39,264 nt of DNA from an uncultured Synergistaceae bacterium (lineage in GTDB: Bacteria; Synergistota; Synergistia; Synergistales; Aminobacteriaceae). Both the position numbers and the translations under genes were made by a program. Where the stretch lies: positions 1 to 39,264 of the forward strand of contig CALMZW010000334.1 of NCBI GenBank assembly GCA_937870605.1, written 5' to 3'. How positions within the stretch are numbered: position 1 is the stretch's first letter; the number at the start of each line of letters is the position of its first letter. Of this stretch, positions 1 through 6,548 are shown piece after piece. Under the pieces are notes generated by a model that searched no databases, was not told where the DNA came from, and saw only the letters and a list, made by a program, of their open reading frames with translations.

Positions 1-815
1 GTCGAGGGCGCGCACCCGTAGGCGGCCGTATACCATGAGACCGACCACAACGCCTGGAAGGCGAGATGGGACGAACTGGACATGATCCAGCAGGGCAGGA
101 TCGCGAGCAGCGAACGGGAGCGCCGGATGGTTCCGGCCGCGCCACGGAGCCCGGCGATCAGGGATCGCAGACCGCAGACCGCCCCCTGCGGGCGGACCGG
201 AGCAGCGCGCCGGACCGGGTCGTGACGCGCCTGGAAGAGGAGGGAAACGGACATCAACAGGCACAGGAGAGTCAGCGTCGCGAACGAGCCGCGAACGCCG
301 AAGCGGTCGAGCGCGAACCCCAGGCAGATCACCGACGCGACCGAGCCGAAATCCGCAATCGTGAAGTTCACGGCCGAATAGAGGCAGTAGCGTTCCGGCC
401 GGAAGGCGTACGCCTGGAAGACGAGCGCGGCGGAGTACATCGGGGCGAGTCCGAAGCCCGAGAGAAAGCGCCACGCCCCGAGCGTCGCGGGCGTGGACTC
501 CCACGCGACGAGGGCGTTGGAGAGGGCCGCCAGGAGCATCCCCGCGGCCGTGACGCGCAGCGGTCCGAAGCGGTCGTGAAGGATGCCCGACACGGGCTGC
601 ATGAACGCGTAGGAGTAGAAGTGCAGGCTCGACAGGAAGCCGATCAGGGAAGCGCTCATCCCGAGGCGTTGCGCCTCCGCGGGCATGACCACCGCCGCCG
701 AGGTGCGCAGGAAGATGCTCAGAAAGTATGCGGACGCCAGCAGCAGAAACAGTCCGTGCGCCCTGACGGGGGAAACCGGGGATGCCTCGTTTGGAGAAAT
801 ATGGTGCGTGATCAC
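1..815 (-). CDS. MFS transporter, N-terminal part (runs off the window)
   Basis: This is the first 271 residues of a polytopic membrane protein of the major facilitator superfamily; the C-terminal half lies outside the window. Several hydrophobic helices are visible, and the loop after the second one carries GILHDRFGP, a form of the MFS motif A (GxLxDRxG). The start is taken as GTG at 815 because AGAGAGG sits seven bases upstream. The short N-terminal tail is polar and the first helix begins near residue 20. A promoter lies just upstream, so the gene is transcribed separately from the dehydrogenase operon. The substrate cannot be read from the sequence. The family is secure and the specificity unknown. 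Confidence 0.8.
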   Translation of the reverse strand, partial: MITHHISPNEASPVSPVRAHGLFLLLASAYFLSIFLRTSAAVVMPAEAQRLGMSASLIGFLSSLHFYSYAFMQPVSGILHDRFGPLRVTAAGMLLAALSNALVAWESTPATLGAWRFLSGFGLAPMYSAALVFQAYAFRPERYCLYSAVNFTIADFGSVASVICLGFALDRFGVRGSFATLTLLCLLMSVSLLFQARHDPVRRAAPVRPQGAVCGLRSLIAGLRGAAGTIRRSRSLLAILPCWIMSSSSHLAFQALWSVSWYTAAYGCAPS

Positions 816-858
816 GAAAAAACCTCTCTTTTGCAAAGATGGCATGGAATGAAGCGCG

Positions 859-887
859 AGCATAACACGACCGCAGTTCCGCGTAAA
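859..887 (-). promoter_or_regulatory. Sigma-70-type promoter of the MFS gene
   Basis: On the minus strand TTTACG and TATGCT are separated by exactly 17 bases, 44 bases before the GTG start of the MFS gene. This is a good vegetative promoter match; no operator is obvious. Confidence 0.55.
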
Positions 888-939
888 GAACAGGATCGCC
901 GCGGAACGAACCGACCGGTGCGCCCGCGTCCGGAGACAC

Positions 940-978
940 AAAAAGCGCCCGGCCTCCATATCGGACGGCCGGGCGCTT
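940..978 (-). terminator. Rho-independent terminator of the etf/dehydrogenase/permease operon
   Basis: A perfect 12-bp GC-rich stem (943-954 with 967-978) is followed on the minus strand by a run of five T. It lies 27 bases after the permease stop codon. Confidence 0.85.
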
Positions 979-1004
979 GTGTGCTGCGGCGTTTCGGGAC
1001 GGAA

Positions 1005-2114
1005 TCAGTCCGCCTTCCAGCTCCCCGAGCGGAACAGCCCGACGAACAGGATCGGGATGACGAGCAGGAAGATGGCGATCGAGCCGAGGTAGCCGTACCC
1101 CTTCGCGATCAGCGGAAGCAGGCCGAACAGCGCGACGCCCCAGGTGATCAGGACGTACACGAGCGACGCGATGACGTTGGTCGTGCGTTCGTTGCTTCCC
1201 CGGTGCGTCCGTCCCCACCAGCCCACGATGCGCCGCGCGACGCCGTAGATCAGGCTGACGCCCGTCGAGACGACCGCGAGGAAGATCAGGATCGACACGA
1301 TTCCGGTTCCGAACGCGCCGCCGCCGCCGTGCGCCGCGACGTACAGAACAGGGACCTTCTCCGCGAGGATCGTCGGATAGTGGGCCAGAACGCCGAGCGT
1401 CGCGAGCCAGAGCACGCCGGCGTTGACGATGACGCCGTACCAGAAGGCCTTCTTGACGTCCTCGTGGCTCATCAGCGCGTCCGCGACCGCGATGTACGCG
1501 CCCATCGCGCACGCCTGGAAGCCGATATATTTCGACATGGCCCAGAAGGCCTCGCCGAAGCCCTTCGGAGCTGGAGCGGATTTCAGCACCCCGATCAGCA
1601 GCGGCAGGTTCACGAACAGATTCGCAACGTAGATGATGAGCATCCCGATGATGATCAGGAGCGCCATGACCGTTGCGGCCCGGCGGACGACCTCGGCGCC
1701 GAAGATGGTGAGGAAGAAGATGCAGACCGCGACGATGACGGTGTTCATCACGTAGCCGGTTCCCATGAGCTGCTGCATGACCGTTCCGCCCGTGGCGATG
1801 GCGACCGCCGAGGCGATCAGGAGGATCATGAGGTACATGATCTCGAACGCGTTCGAGAAGAACACCGAATACGGATGGAAGAACCGGTCCATCCACTCCC
1901 GGTAGTCGTATGCCTTATGAATGAAGGAAAATTCCCAGGCGTAATACAGGACGAATCCCACGATCAGGATGGCCAGGACGGGCGTGAACGCCGCGTACCA
2001 TCCGTAGCCCACGAAGAAGTCCACGAGCTGCCTGCCGCTCGCGAAGCCGCCGCCGAAGTGCGTTGTGAACCATACGAAAGCAACCGCCAGTGGTCCCCAT
2101 GCCTTACTCACCAT
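1005..2114 (-). CDS. YkvI-family membrane permease
   Basis: This 369-residue protein is almost wholly hydrophobic, with about ten predicted membrane helices. It resembles Bacillus YkvI, an uncharacterised branch of the APC (LeuT-fold) transporter superfamily. The first helix contains THFGGGFASGRQ, the glycine-rich break expected in an unwound substrate-binding helix. A GGGGGG ribosome binding site precedes the ATG. It is the last gene of the operon etfB-etfA-dehydrogenase-permease, 60 bases after the dehydrogenase, and is followed by the terminator. From this context I infer that it could import the hydroxy acid oxidised by the operon, or a related organic or amino acid; nothing in the sequence proves the substrate. 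Confidence 0.75.
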   Translation of the reverse strand: MVSKAWGPLAVAFVWFTTHFGGGFASGRQLVDFFVGYGWYAAFTPVLAILIVGFVLYYAWEFSFIHKAYDYREWMDRFFHPYSVFFSNAFEIMYLMILLIASAVAIATGGTVMQQLMGTGYVMNTVIVAVCIFFLTIFGAEVVRRAATVMALLIIIGMLIIYVANLFVNLPLLIGVLKSAPAPKGFGEAFWAMSKYIGFQACAMGAYIAVADALMSHEDVKKAFWYGVIVNAGVLWLATLGVLAHYPTILAEKVPVLYVAAHGGGGAFGTGIVSILIFLAVVSTGVSLIYGVARRIVGWWGRTHRGSNERTTNVIASLVYVLITWGVALFGLLPLIAKGYGYLGSIAIFLLVIPILFVGLFRSGSWKAD

Positions 2115-2174
2115 TTCCGAACCCCCCTTTGCGATATGTTGCCTGCCTTGACGCCCCGTCCGATACAGCGCTCT

Positions 2175-3602
2175 CTAGAAGTCTCCCAGTACCTTGCCCG
2201 GATTCATGATGTTGTCCGGATCGAACGACGCCTTGATGCCCCGCAGGATCGCCAGTTCCTCGTCCGACTTGGTTCCGAGGAAGATCGGCATCTTGACGAA
2301 CCCGACGCCGTGCTCGCCGCTGCCCACGCCGCCGAGGCGCACGGCGACGCCGACGAGTTCCTCGAAGTACTCCTCCGCGAATTCCGCCCAGTGATGCGGC
2401 TCCATGTCCTTGGGCTTGAAGATGATCGGGTGGAGGTTGCCGTCGGCGATGTGCCCCAGAAGCCCCATTTCGATGCCGCGGCGCTTCGCGGCCGCCTGAC
2501 TCTCCGCGACCATTTCGGGCACGACCGACAGCGGAACGACGAGGTCGCCGGAGAGCGACGCGTACGGATCGTAGTTGCGCGCGCCTTCGGCGAGGTTCTG
2601 CCGGACGTTCCATATCGCCGCCGATTCGGTGCGGCTCTCGGCCACGAAGACCTCGAGCGCGCCGCCGTCCATGAGGATCTTGCCGACCTTTTCGTAGGAG
2701 TCCTCCAGCCGCTCGTCCGTGTCGCCCTCGATCTGGATGATCAGGTAGGCCGCCGCCTTGTCCTGATAGGGCAGGCTCGTGTTCAGGTAGCGGCACGTGA
2801 TGGCCGTCGAGAGCCGGTCGAGGATTTCGCAGGAGATGATCGGAACGCCCGACCGGATGACCTTCGCGACGCAGTCCACGGCTTCGTCGAGCGTCCCGAA
2901 GGCCGTGAGGAGGTTGACGACCTTGCCGGGCTTCGGCTCCAGGTTGACGATGATCTTCGTCATGATGCCCAGGGTGCCGTCCGAGCCGGCCCTGCGCTGG
3001 CCCCGGTGGTCCCCCCACGTGGCCGTCCGGATCGTGCCGCCCATGTTGCGGACCGTCCCCGAGGCCAGGACGACCTCGAGTCCCATGACGTGCCGCCGCG
3101 TGCTGCCGTAGCGGATGACCTTGCCGCCGCCCGCGTTCGTGGCCACGTTGCCGCCGATGAAGCTCGTCTCGGTGCTCATCGGGTAGCCCGCGTAGAGGAA
3201 TCCCTTTTCCGCGACGGCCTTGCAGAGTTCGTTCGTGACGACGCCCGGCTCGACGACGGCGACCCTGTTGACCGGGTCGATCTCGAGGATCCGGTTCATC
3301 TTTTCGAGCGACAGGACGATGCCCCCGTGGACCGGGACGGCCGATCCGGCCAGTCCGCTGCCCGCGCCGCGCGGCGTGACGGGGATCTTGTATTTCGACG
3401 CGATCTTCATGACGGCCGAGACCTGTTCCGTGTTGTCCACGCGGATCACGACGTCGGGCATGTGGCCGAAGAGCTGTCCCGCCTCGTCGTAGGAGTAGTT
3501 CTCCATCGTGTCTTTGTCGTCCGTGACGACGTTTCGCGCGCCCGCCGCGCCGCGGAGTTCCGCGACGATTTCGGGCGTCACCTTTCCGTATTCCCGCGTC
3601 AT
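2175..3602 (-). CDS. FAD-linked lactate/glycolate dehydrogenase (GlcD/LctD family)
   Basis: A 475-residue flavoprotein that oxidises a 2-hydroxy acid such as lactate or glycolate. The N-terminal FAD-binding (PCMH) domain shows PRGAGSGLAGSAVP near residue 78, GGNVATNAGGG and GSDGTLGI near residue 206. The C-terminal domain carries HIADGNLHP and GEHGVG, typical of the family's metal site. The ATG overlaps the etfA stop by four bases (ATGA), so translation is coupled to the electron-transfer flavoprotein. By analogy with the Acetobacterium LctBCD complex, electrons may be confurcated through Etf to NAD, but this is inferred. Oddity: residues 197-205 read GDHRGQRRA where relatives have a hydrophobic GYxLxQLxV-like stretch, so several substitutions or base errors are likely. 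Substrate choice is uncertain. Confidence 0.85.
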   Translation of the reverse strand: MTREYGKVTPEIVAELRGAAGARNVVTDDKDTMENYSYDEAGQLFGHMPDVVIRVDNTEQVSAVMKIASKYKIPVTPRGAGSGLAGSAVPVHGGIVLSLEKMNRILEIDPVNRVAVVEPGVVTNELCKAVAEKGFLYAGYPMSTETSFIGGNVATNAGGGKVIRYGSTRRHVMGLEVVLASGTVRNMGGTIRTATWGDHRGQRRAGSDGTLGIMTKIIVNLEPKPGKVVNLLTAFGTLDEAVDCVAKVIRSGVPIISCEILDRLSTAITCRYLNTSLPYQDKAAAYLIIQIEGDTDERLEDSYEKVGKILMDGGALEVFVAESRTESAAIWNVRQNLAEGARNYDPYASLSGDLVVPLSVVPEMVAESQAAAKRRGIEMGLLGHIADGNLHPIIFKPKDMEPHHWAEFAEEYFEELVGVAVRLGGVGSGEHGVGFVKMPIFLGTKSDEELAILRGIKASFDPDNIMNPGKVLGDF

Positions 3603-4621
3603 CGGGCCTCGCCTCCCTTCCTGCCGCATCCGCCCGGACACATGTCGATGAGCTTGGGGACGATCTCCATCGCGTTTCCGATGATTCCGATGTCCGCGAC
3701 GCGGAAGATGGGGGCGTCCGGATCGGTGTTGATCGCGATGACCGTATCCGCGGCGGACATTCCCGCCAGGTGCTGCACCGCGCCCGAGATGCCGCAGGCG
3801 ATGTAGATTTTCGGCGTGACGGACTTTCCGGAGAGGCCGACCTGGGCCGAGTAGGGCGCCCAGGAGAGGTCCACGGCCTGGCGCGACGCGCCGACGGAGC
3901 CGCCGAGCCGTCGGGCGAGTTCTTCGAGCAGCGCGAAGTTCTTGGGGTTCTTCATGCCCTTGCCGCCCGCGACGATGATTTCCGCGTCCTGGATCGGCAG
4001 GCCGACGGCCTTTTCGCGGTCGAAGGAGAGGAACTGGTAGATGGAGGCCAGATCCGCGGCGGCGCCGCGTTTGACGATGACCTCGCCGCGCCGGTTCGCG
4101 TCGGGCGCGAGCGGCCGTTTGGAGCGCGGACGCACCGTGCACATCTGGGGCCTGGTGTTGGGCGTCCGGATATCGGCCATGACGTTGCCGCCGATCGCGG
4201 GCCGCGTCTGGAGCAGCAGCTTCGTTTCGGGATCGATGTCGAGGCCGGTGCAGTCCGCCGTGAGGCCCGTCTCGAGGTCCACGTAGAGCACGGGCATGAC
4301 GGTGCGCCCGGTCGTCGTCGCCGACGCGATGAAGATCTCCGGTTTGTACTCCTTCACGAGCGAGACGAGGACCGCGTTGTACGCGTCCGGCCGGTAGGTC
4401 GCGAGTTCGGGCTCGTCGACGACGTAGACGACGTCCGCGCCGTGATGGATCAGGCTGTCCGTCTTGTCCGCGACGCCCGAGCCCAGGACGACGCTCGCGA
4501 GCCTGCTTCCGAGCTTGTCGGCGAGTTTCCGTCCCCAGGCAAGCAGTTCCCACGAGACGGAATGAATCGCTCCGTCGCGCACCTCCGCAAGGGTCCACAC
4601 GTCTCCGCGGCTATTCGGCAT
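3599..4621 (-). CDS. etfA: Electron transfer flavoprotein, alpha subunit
   Basis: A 340-residue EtfA. The N-terminal half is the adenine-nucleotide-like fold. The C-terminal half has the FAD-binding signatures GASRQAVDLSW, QVGLSGKSVTPKIYIACGIS and AINTDPDAPIF, all close to the family consensus. With EtfB it passes electrons between flavin dehydrogenases and other carriers in the cytoplasm. The chosen ATG at 4621 overlaps the end of etfB by 11 bases. Unlike the EtfA-like subunits of the Acetobacterium lactate and caffeyl-CoA complexes, no N-terminal ferredoxin (CxxCxxC) domain precedes the Etf fold; the protein starts almost directly with it. Whether this Etf bifurcates cannot be decided by eye. 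Confidence 0.93.
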   Translation of the reverse strand: MPNSRGDVWTLAEVRDGAIHSVSWELLAWGRKLADKLGSRLASVVLGSGVADKTDSLIHHGADVVYVVDEPELATYRPDAYNAVLVSLVKEYKPEIFIASATTTGRTVMPVLYVDLETGLTADCTGLDIDPETKLLLQTRPAIGGNVMADIRTPNTRPQMCTVRPRSKRPLAPDANRRGEVIVKRGAAADLASIYQFLSFDREKAVGLPIQDAEIIVAGGKGMKNPKNFALLEELARRLGGSVGASRQAVDLSWAPYSAQVGLSGKSVTPKIYIACGISGAVQHLAGMSAADTVIAINTDPDAPIFRVADIGIIGNAMEIVPKLIDMCPGGCGRKGGEAR

Positions 4622-5426
4622 CCGAAGTCGCCTCCTCGATGGCTCCGTGTTCCCGCAACAGGTCGAAGACCGCCCGGACCGCACCGTCCGGATCGTCGGC
4701 CGCCGAGAAGATCTTTCCGTTTCGCGTGATCTGGGGGTACATGACGCGGACGACCTTCGTCGGCGAACCACCCAGGCCGAGCTTCGCGTCCGGTATTCCG
4801 AGCGACGCTGCGTCGAGGAGCGGAATCTCGGTCCGGCGCGCGCGCATCTTGCCCGCAAGCGTGCACAAGCGGGGGGTGTTGATCTCCTTGACGACGCAGA
4901 GCAGCGCGGGCAACGGGGCGGCGACCGTCTCGTGGCCTCCCTCGACGGCCCGCTCCAGGACGATCCGCCCGCCTTCGACGGACGCGACCTTCGAGACGTA
5001 CGTGAACACCGACGCGCCGAGATACCGCCCGACGGCCGGGCCGACCTGCCCCGTCTCTCCGTCCGTGGCGCGTTCGCCCGCGAAGATGAGATCGAATTCT
5101 CCGGCCTTCCTGACGCCCGCGGCGAGGGTCAGCGACGTGGCGAGCGTGTCCGACCCGGCGAACTTGCGGTCTGAAATCAGAAAGCCCCGGTCGCACCCCA
5201 TCGCGATGGCGGACGCTATCGCCCGGCGCGCCGCGGGCGGCCCCATCGAGATGACGGTGATCTCGCCCCCAAGCCGCTCCTTGAGGCGCACCGCCTCCTC
5301 CACCGCGTGAAGGTCGAGCGGATTCAGCTCCGCCTCGACGCCCTCGCGGATCATGGTTCCGGTCTTTTCGTCGATCTTGATGTTCTCGGTGGCCGGAACC
5401 TGTTTGATCAGTACAGCCATTCGCAT
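4611..5426 (-). CDS. etfB: Electron transfer flavoprotein, beta subunit
   Basis: A 271-residue EtfB, first gene of the operon. It begins RMAVLIKQVPATENIKID and continues with ELNPLDLHAVEEAVRLKE, typical of the beta subunit. Further on it has GCDRGFLISDRKFAGSDTLATS and AGERATDGETGQVGP, the nucleotide-binding part of the fold. AGGAGG lies eight bases before the ATG at 5426; a second ATG six bases later is possible but its spacing is worse. It forms the heterodimer with the next gene product, and the operon order etfB-etfA-dehydrogenase matches characterised bifurcating lactate dehydrogenase operons. Confidence 0.93.
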   Translation of the reverse strand: MRMAVLIKQVPATENIKIDEKTGTMIREGVEAELNPLDLHAVEEAVRLKERLGGEITVISMGPPAARRAIASAIAMGCDRGFLISDRKFAGSDTLATSLTLAAGVRKAGEFDLIFAGERATDGETGQVGPAVGRYLGASVFTYVSKVASVEGGRIVLERAVEGGHETVAAPLPALLCVVKEINTPRLCTLAGKMRARRTEIPLLDAASLGIPDAKLGLGGSPTKVVRVMYPQITRNGKIFSAADDPDGAVRAVFDLLREHGAIEEATSDAE

Positions 5427-5479
5427 GCGCAACACCTCCTGTATGAGATACTTCCGCTCGCTCTCCGCTCGCCGCGCCT

Positions 5480-5509
5480 ATCCTAAGCGCCGCGTCGCCG
5501 AAAAAGCAA
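5480..5509 (-). promoter_or_regulatory. Probable promoter of the etf/dehydrogenase operon
   Basis: Minus-strand TTGCTT and TAGGAT are 18 bases apart, about 54 bases upstream of the etfB start. The match is moderate and no other candidate nearby is better. Confidence 0.45.
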
Positions 5510-5608
5510 GGGACGCGTCGCTGTGTATTGCAAAAAGTACAACTGTAAAGAAGACGCCGACTTCTTTTCACATACGCGAAGATACGGACGAGTCGCGGAA
5601 TTGAACCA

Positions 5609-5617
5609 TGTTATACT
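5609..5617 (+). promoter_or_regulatory. Extended -10 promoter of the I42 inhibitor gene
   Basis: TG-T-TATACT is a textbook extended -10 element. No convincing -35 lies 16-18 bases upstream, as is usual for this class. The leader that follows contains a small perfect hairpin (stem CCGGGC/GCCCGG, 5643-5660) before the AAGGAAGG ribosome binding site. Confidence 0.5.
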
Positions 5618-5690
5618 ACATTTGTACGGTCCGGCGATAGGCCGGGCGTGAAAGCCCGGAAAAAAACTTTTCTCAAGGAAGGTGACGGAT

Positions 5691-6371
5691 ATGCGACTGA
5701 CTTCGTTCGGAAAGGCTGCGGCGCTCGTCCTGTCGGTGGCGATCCTTGCGGCGACGATGGCTCCCGCGTTCGGCGCGGCGGTTCTCGCGGCTCCGCAGGG
5801 ACCGGAGAGACGGCCCGTCCCGCCTCGCCCCGATGCGGGCATGTTCCAGATCCTGGTGACGGGAGAGGACGGCCCGATGTCGGACGCAGCCATCCGCATC
5901 TGGGACGGCCGCGAGACGCTCGACGGCGTCACGGACGGCCGCGGCGTCTGCGCGTTCTCCGATGTCCGGCCCGACGTCCCGCTGACGTTCCGGATTTCGC
6001 CGAGATCGGGCGGCGGGGTGCGGCTCGAAAATATCGTGATTCCCCGCGGGATGCCGTCGAGCATCTCCGTGCAGTTCGTGGAGACGGGCGTCGGGACGGA
6101 TTTCGTCGTGCGCCTCGGGTCGAATCCGTCAACGGGGTACTCCTGGAAGATAGCCGATTTTGGGGACCAGGCGATCGTTCGCCTTGAAGGAAACTTCTTC
6201 TCCGATTCGCAGACGGGCTCCCGACGCATGGCGGGACGCGGCGGCTCCGATGTCTGGGTCTTTTCGACCGTCCAGCGGGGGTACGCGATCCTGACCTTCG
6301 AGTACGCGCGAAGCTGGGAGAGGGGCAATTACCCGCTGCGCCGCCACTTCGCGGTGGTGCGCGTCCGCTAG
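5691..6371 (+). CDS. Secreted chagasin-like (family I42) cysteine protease inhibitor
   Basis: A 226-residue exported protein. Residues 1-28 are a Sec signal peptide ending AFGA. Residues about 35-115 look like a small beta-sandwich of the carboxypeptidase-regulatory or CNA-B type (DAAIRIWDG, TDGRGVCAF). The C-terminal part is a chagasin-type domain: NPSTGYSW at 145-152 corresponds to the NPTTGY inhibitory loop, GRGGSDVW near 183 to the GxGG loop, and YARSWE near 208 to the RPW loop with Pro replaced by Ser. Such proteins block papain-like cysteine proteases. The ATG at 5691 is chosen because AGGAAGG lies eight bases upstream; an in-frame GTG at 5682 overlaps that site. No neighbour encodes an obvious target protease. 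Confidence 0.75.
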   Translation: MRLTSFGKAAALVLSVAILAATMAPAFGAAVLAAPQGPERRPVPPRPDAGMFQILVTGEDGPMSDAAIRIWDGRETLDGVTDGRGVCAFSDVRPDVPLTFRISPRSGGGVRLENIVIPRGMPSSISVQFVETGVGTDFVVRLGSNPSTGYSWKIADFGDQAIVRLEGNFFSDSQTGSRRMAGRGGSDVWVFSTVQRGYAILTFEYARSWERGNYPLRRHFAVVRVR

Positions 6372-6412
6372 CGCCGGCCCGTACTCCCGTTCGTTTTCGT
6401 GAATCCGGTCAG

Positions 6413-6441
6413 GGGCCCCCGGACTATTTCGACGGGGGCCC
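6413..6441 (+). terminator. Hairpin after the I42 inhibitor gene
   Basis: An 8-bp perfect stem GGGCCCCC/GGGGGCCC encloses a 13-base loop, 42 bases after the stop. Only two T follow, so it is a weak terminator. The next promoter begins at its last base. Confidence 0.4.
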
Positions 6442-6470
6442 TTGATCTATATGAGTCGGGAGTGTATTCT
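6442..6470 (+). promoter_or_regulatory. Promoter of the diguanylate cyclase gene
   Basis: TTGATC and TATTCT are separated by 17 bases, about 80 bases before the GTG start. This is a good sigma-70-type match and makes upstream in-frame ATG starts unlikely. Confidence 0.6.
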
Positions 6471-6548
6471 GCACGTACGATAGATGGAAGGTTCCGCAGA
6501 ATCCTCCGGCCGCGTTCTCGCGATGTTCTCCGCGCCGGAGGAAATCCG

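Noticed and set aside
66-3806. A plus-strand open frame of over 1200 codons
   Set aside because: It lies antisense to the MFS, permease and dehydrogenase genes, is extremely rich in Arg, Asp and Gly, and has no domain. Long empty frames opposite real genes are expected in GC-rich DNA.
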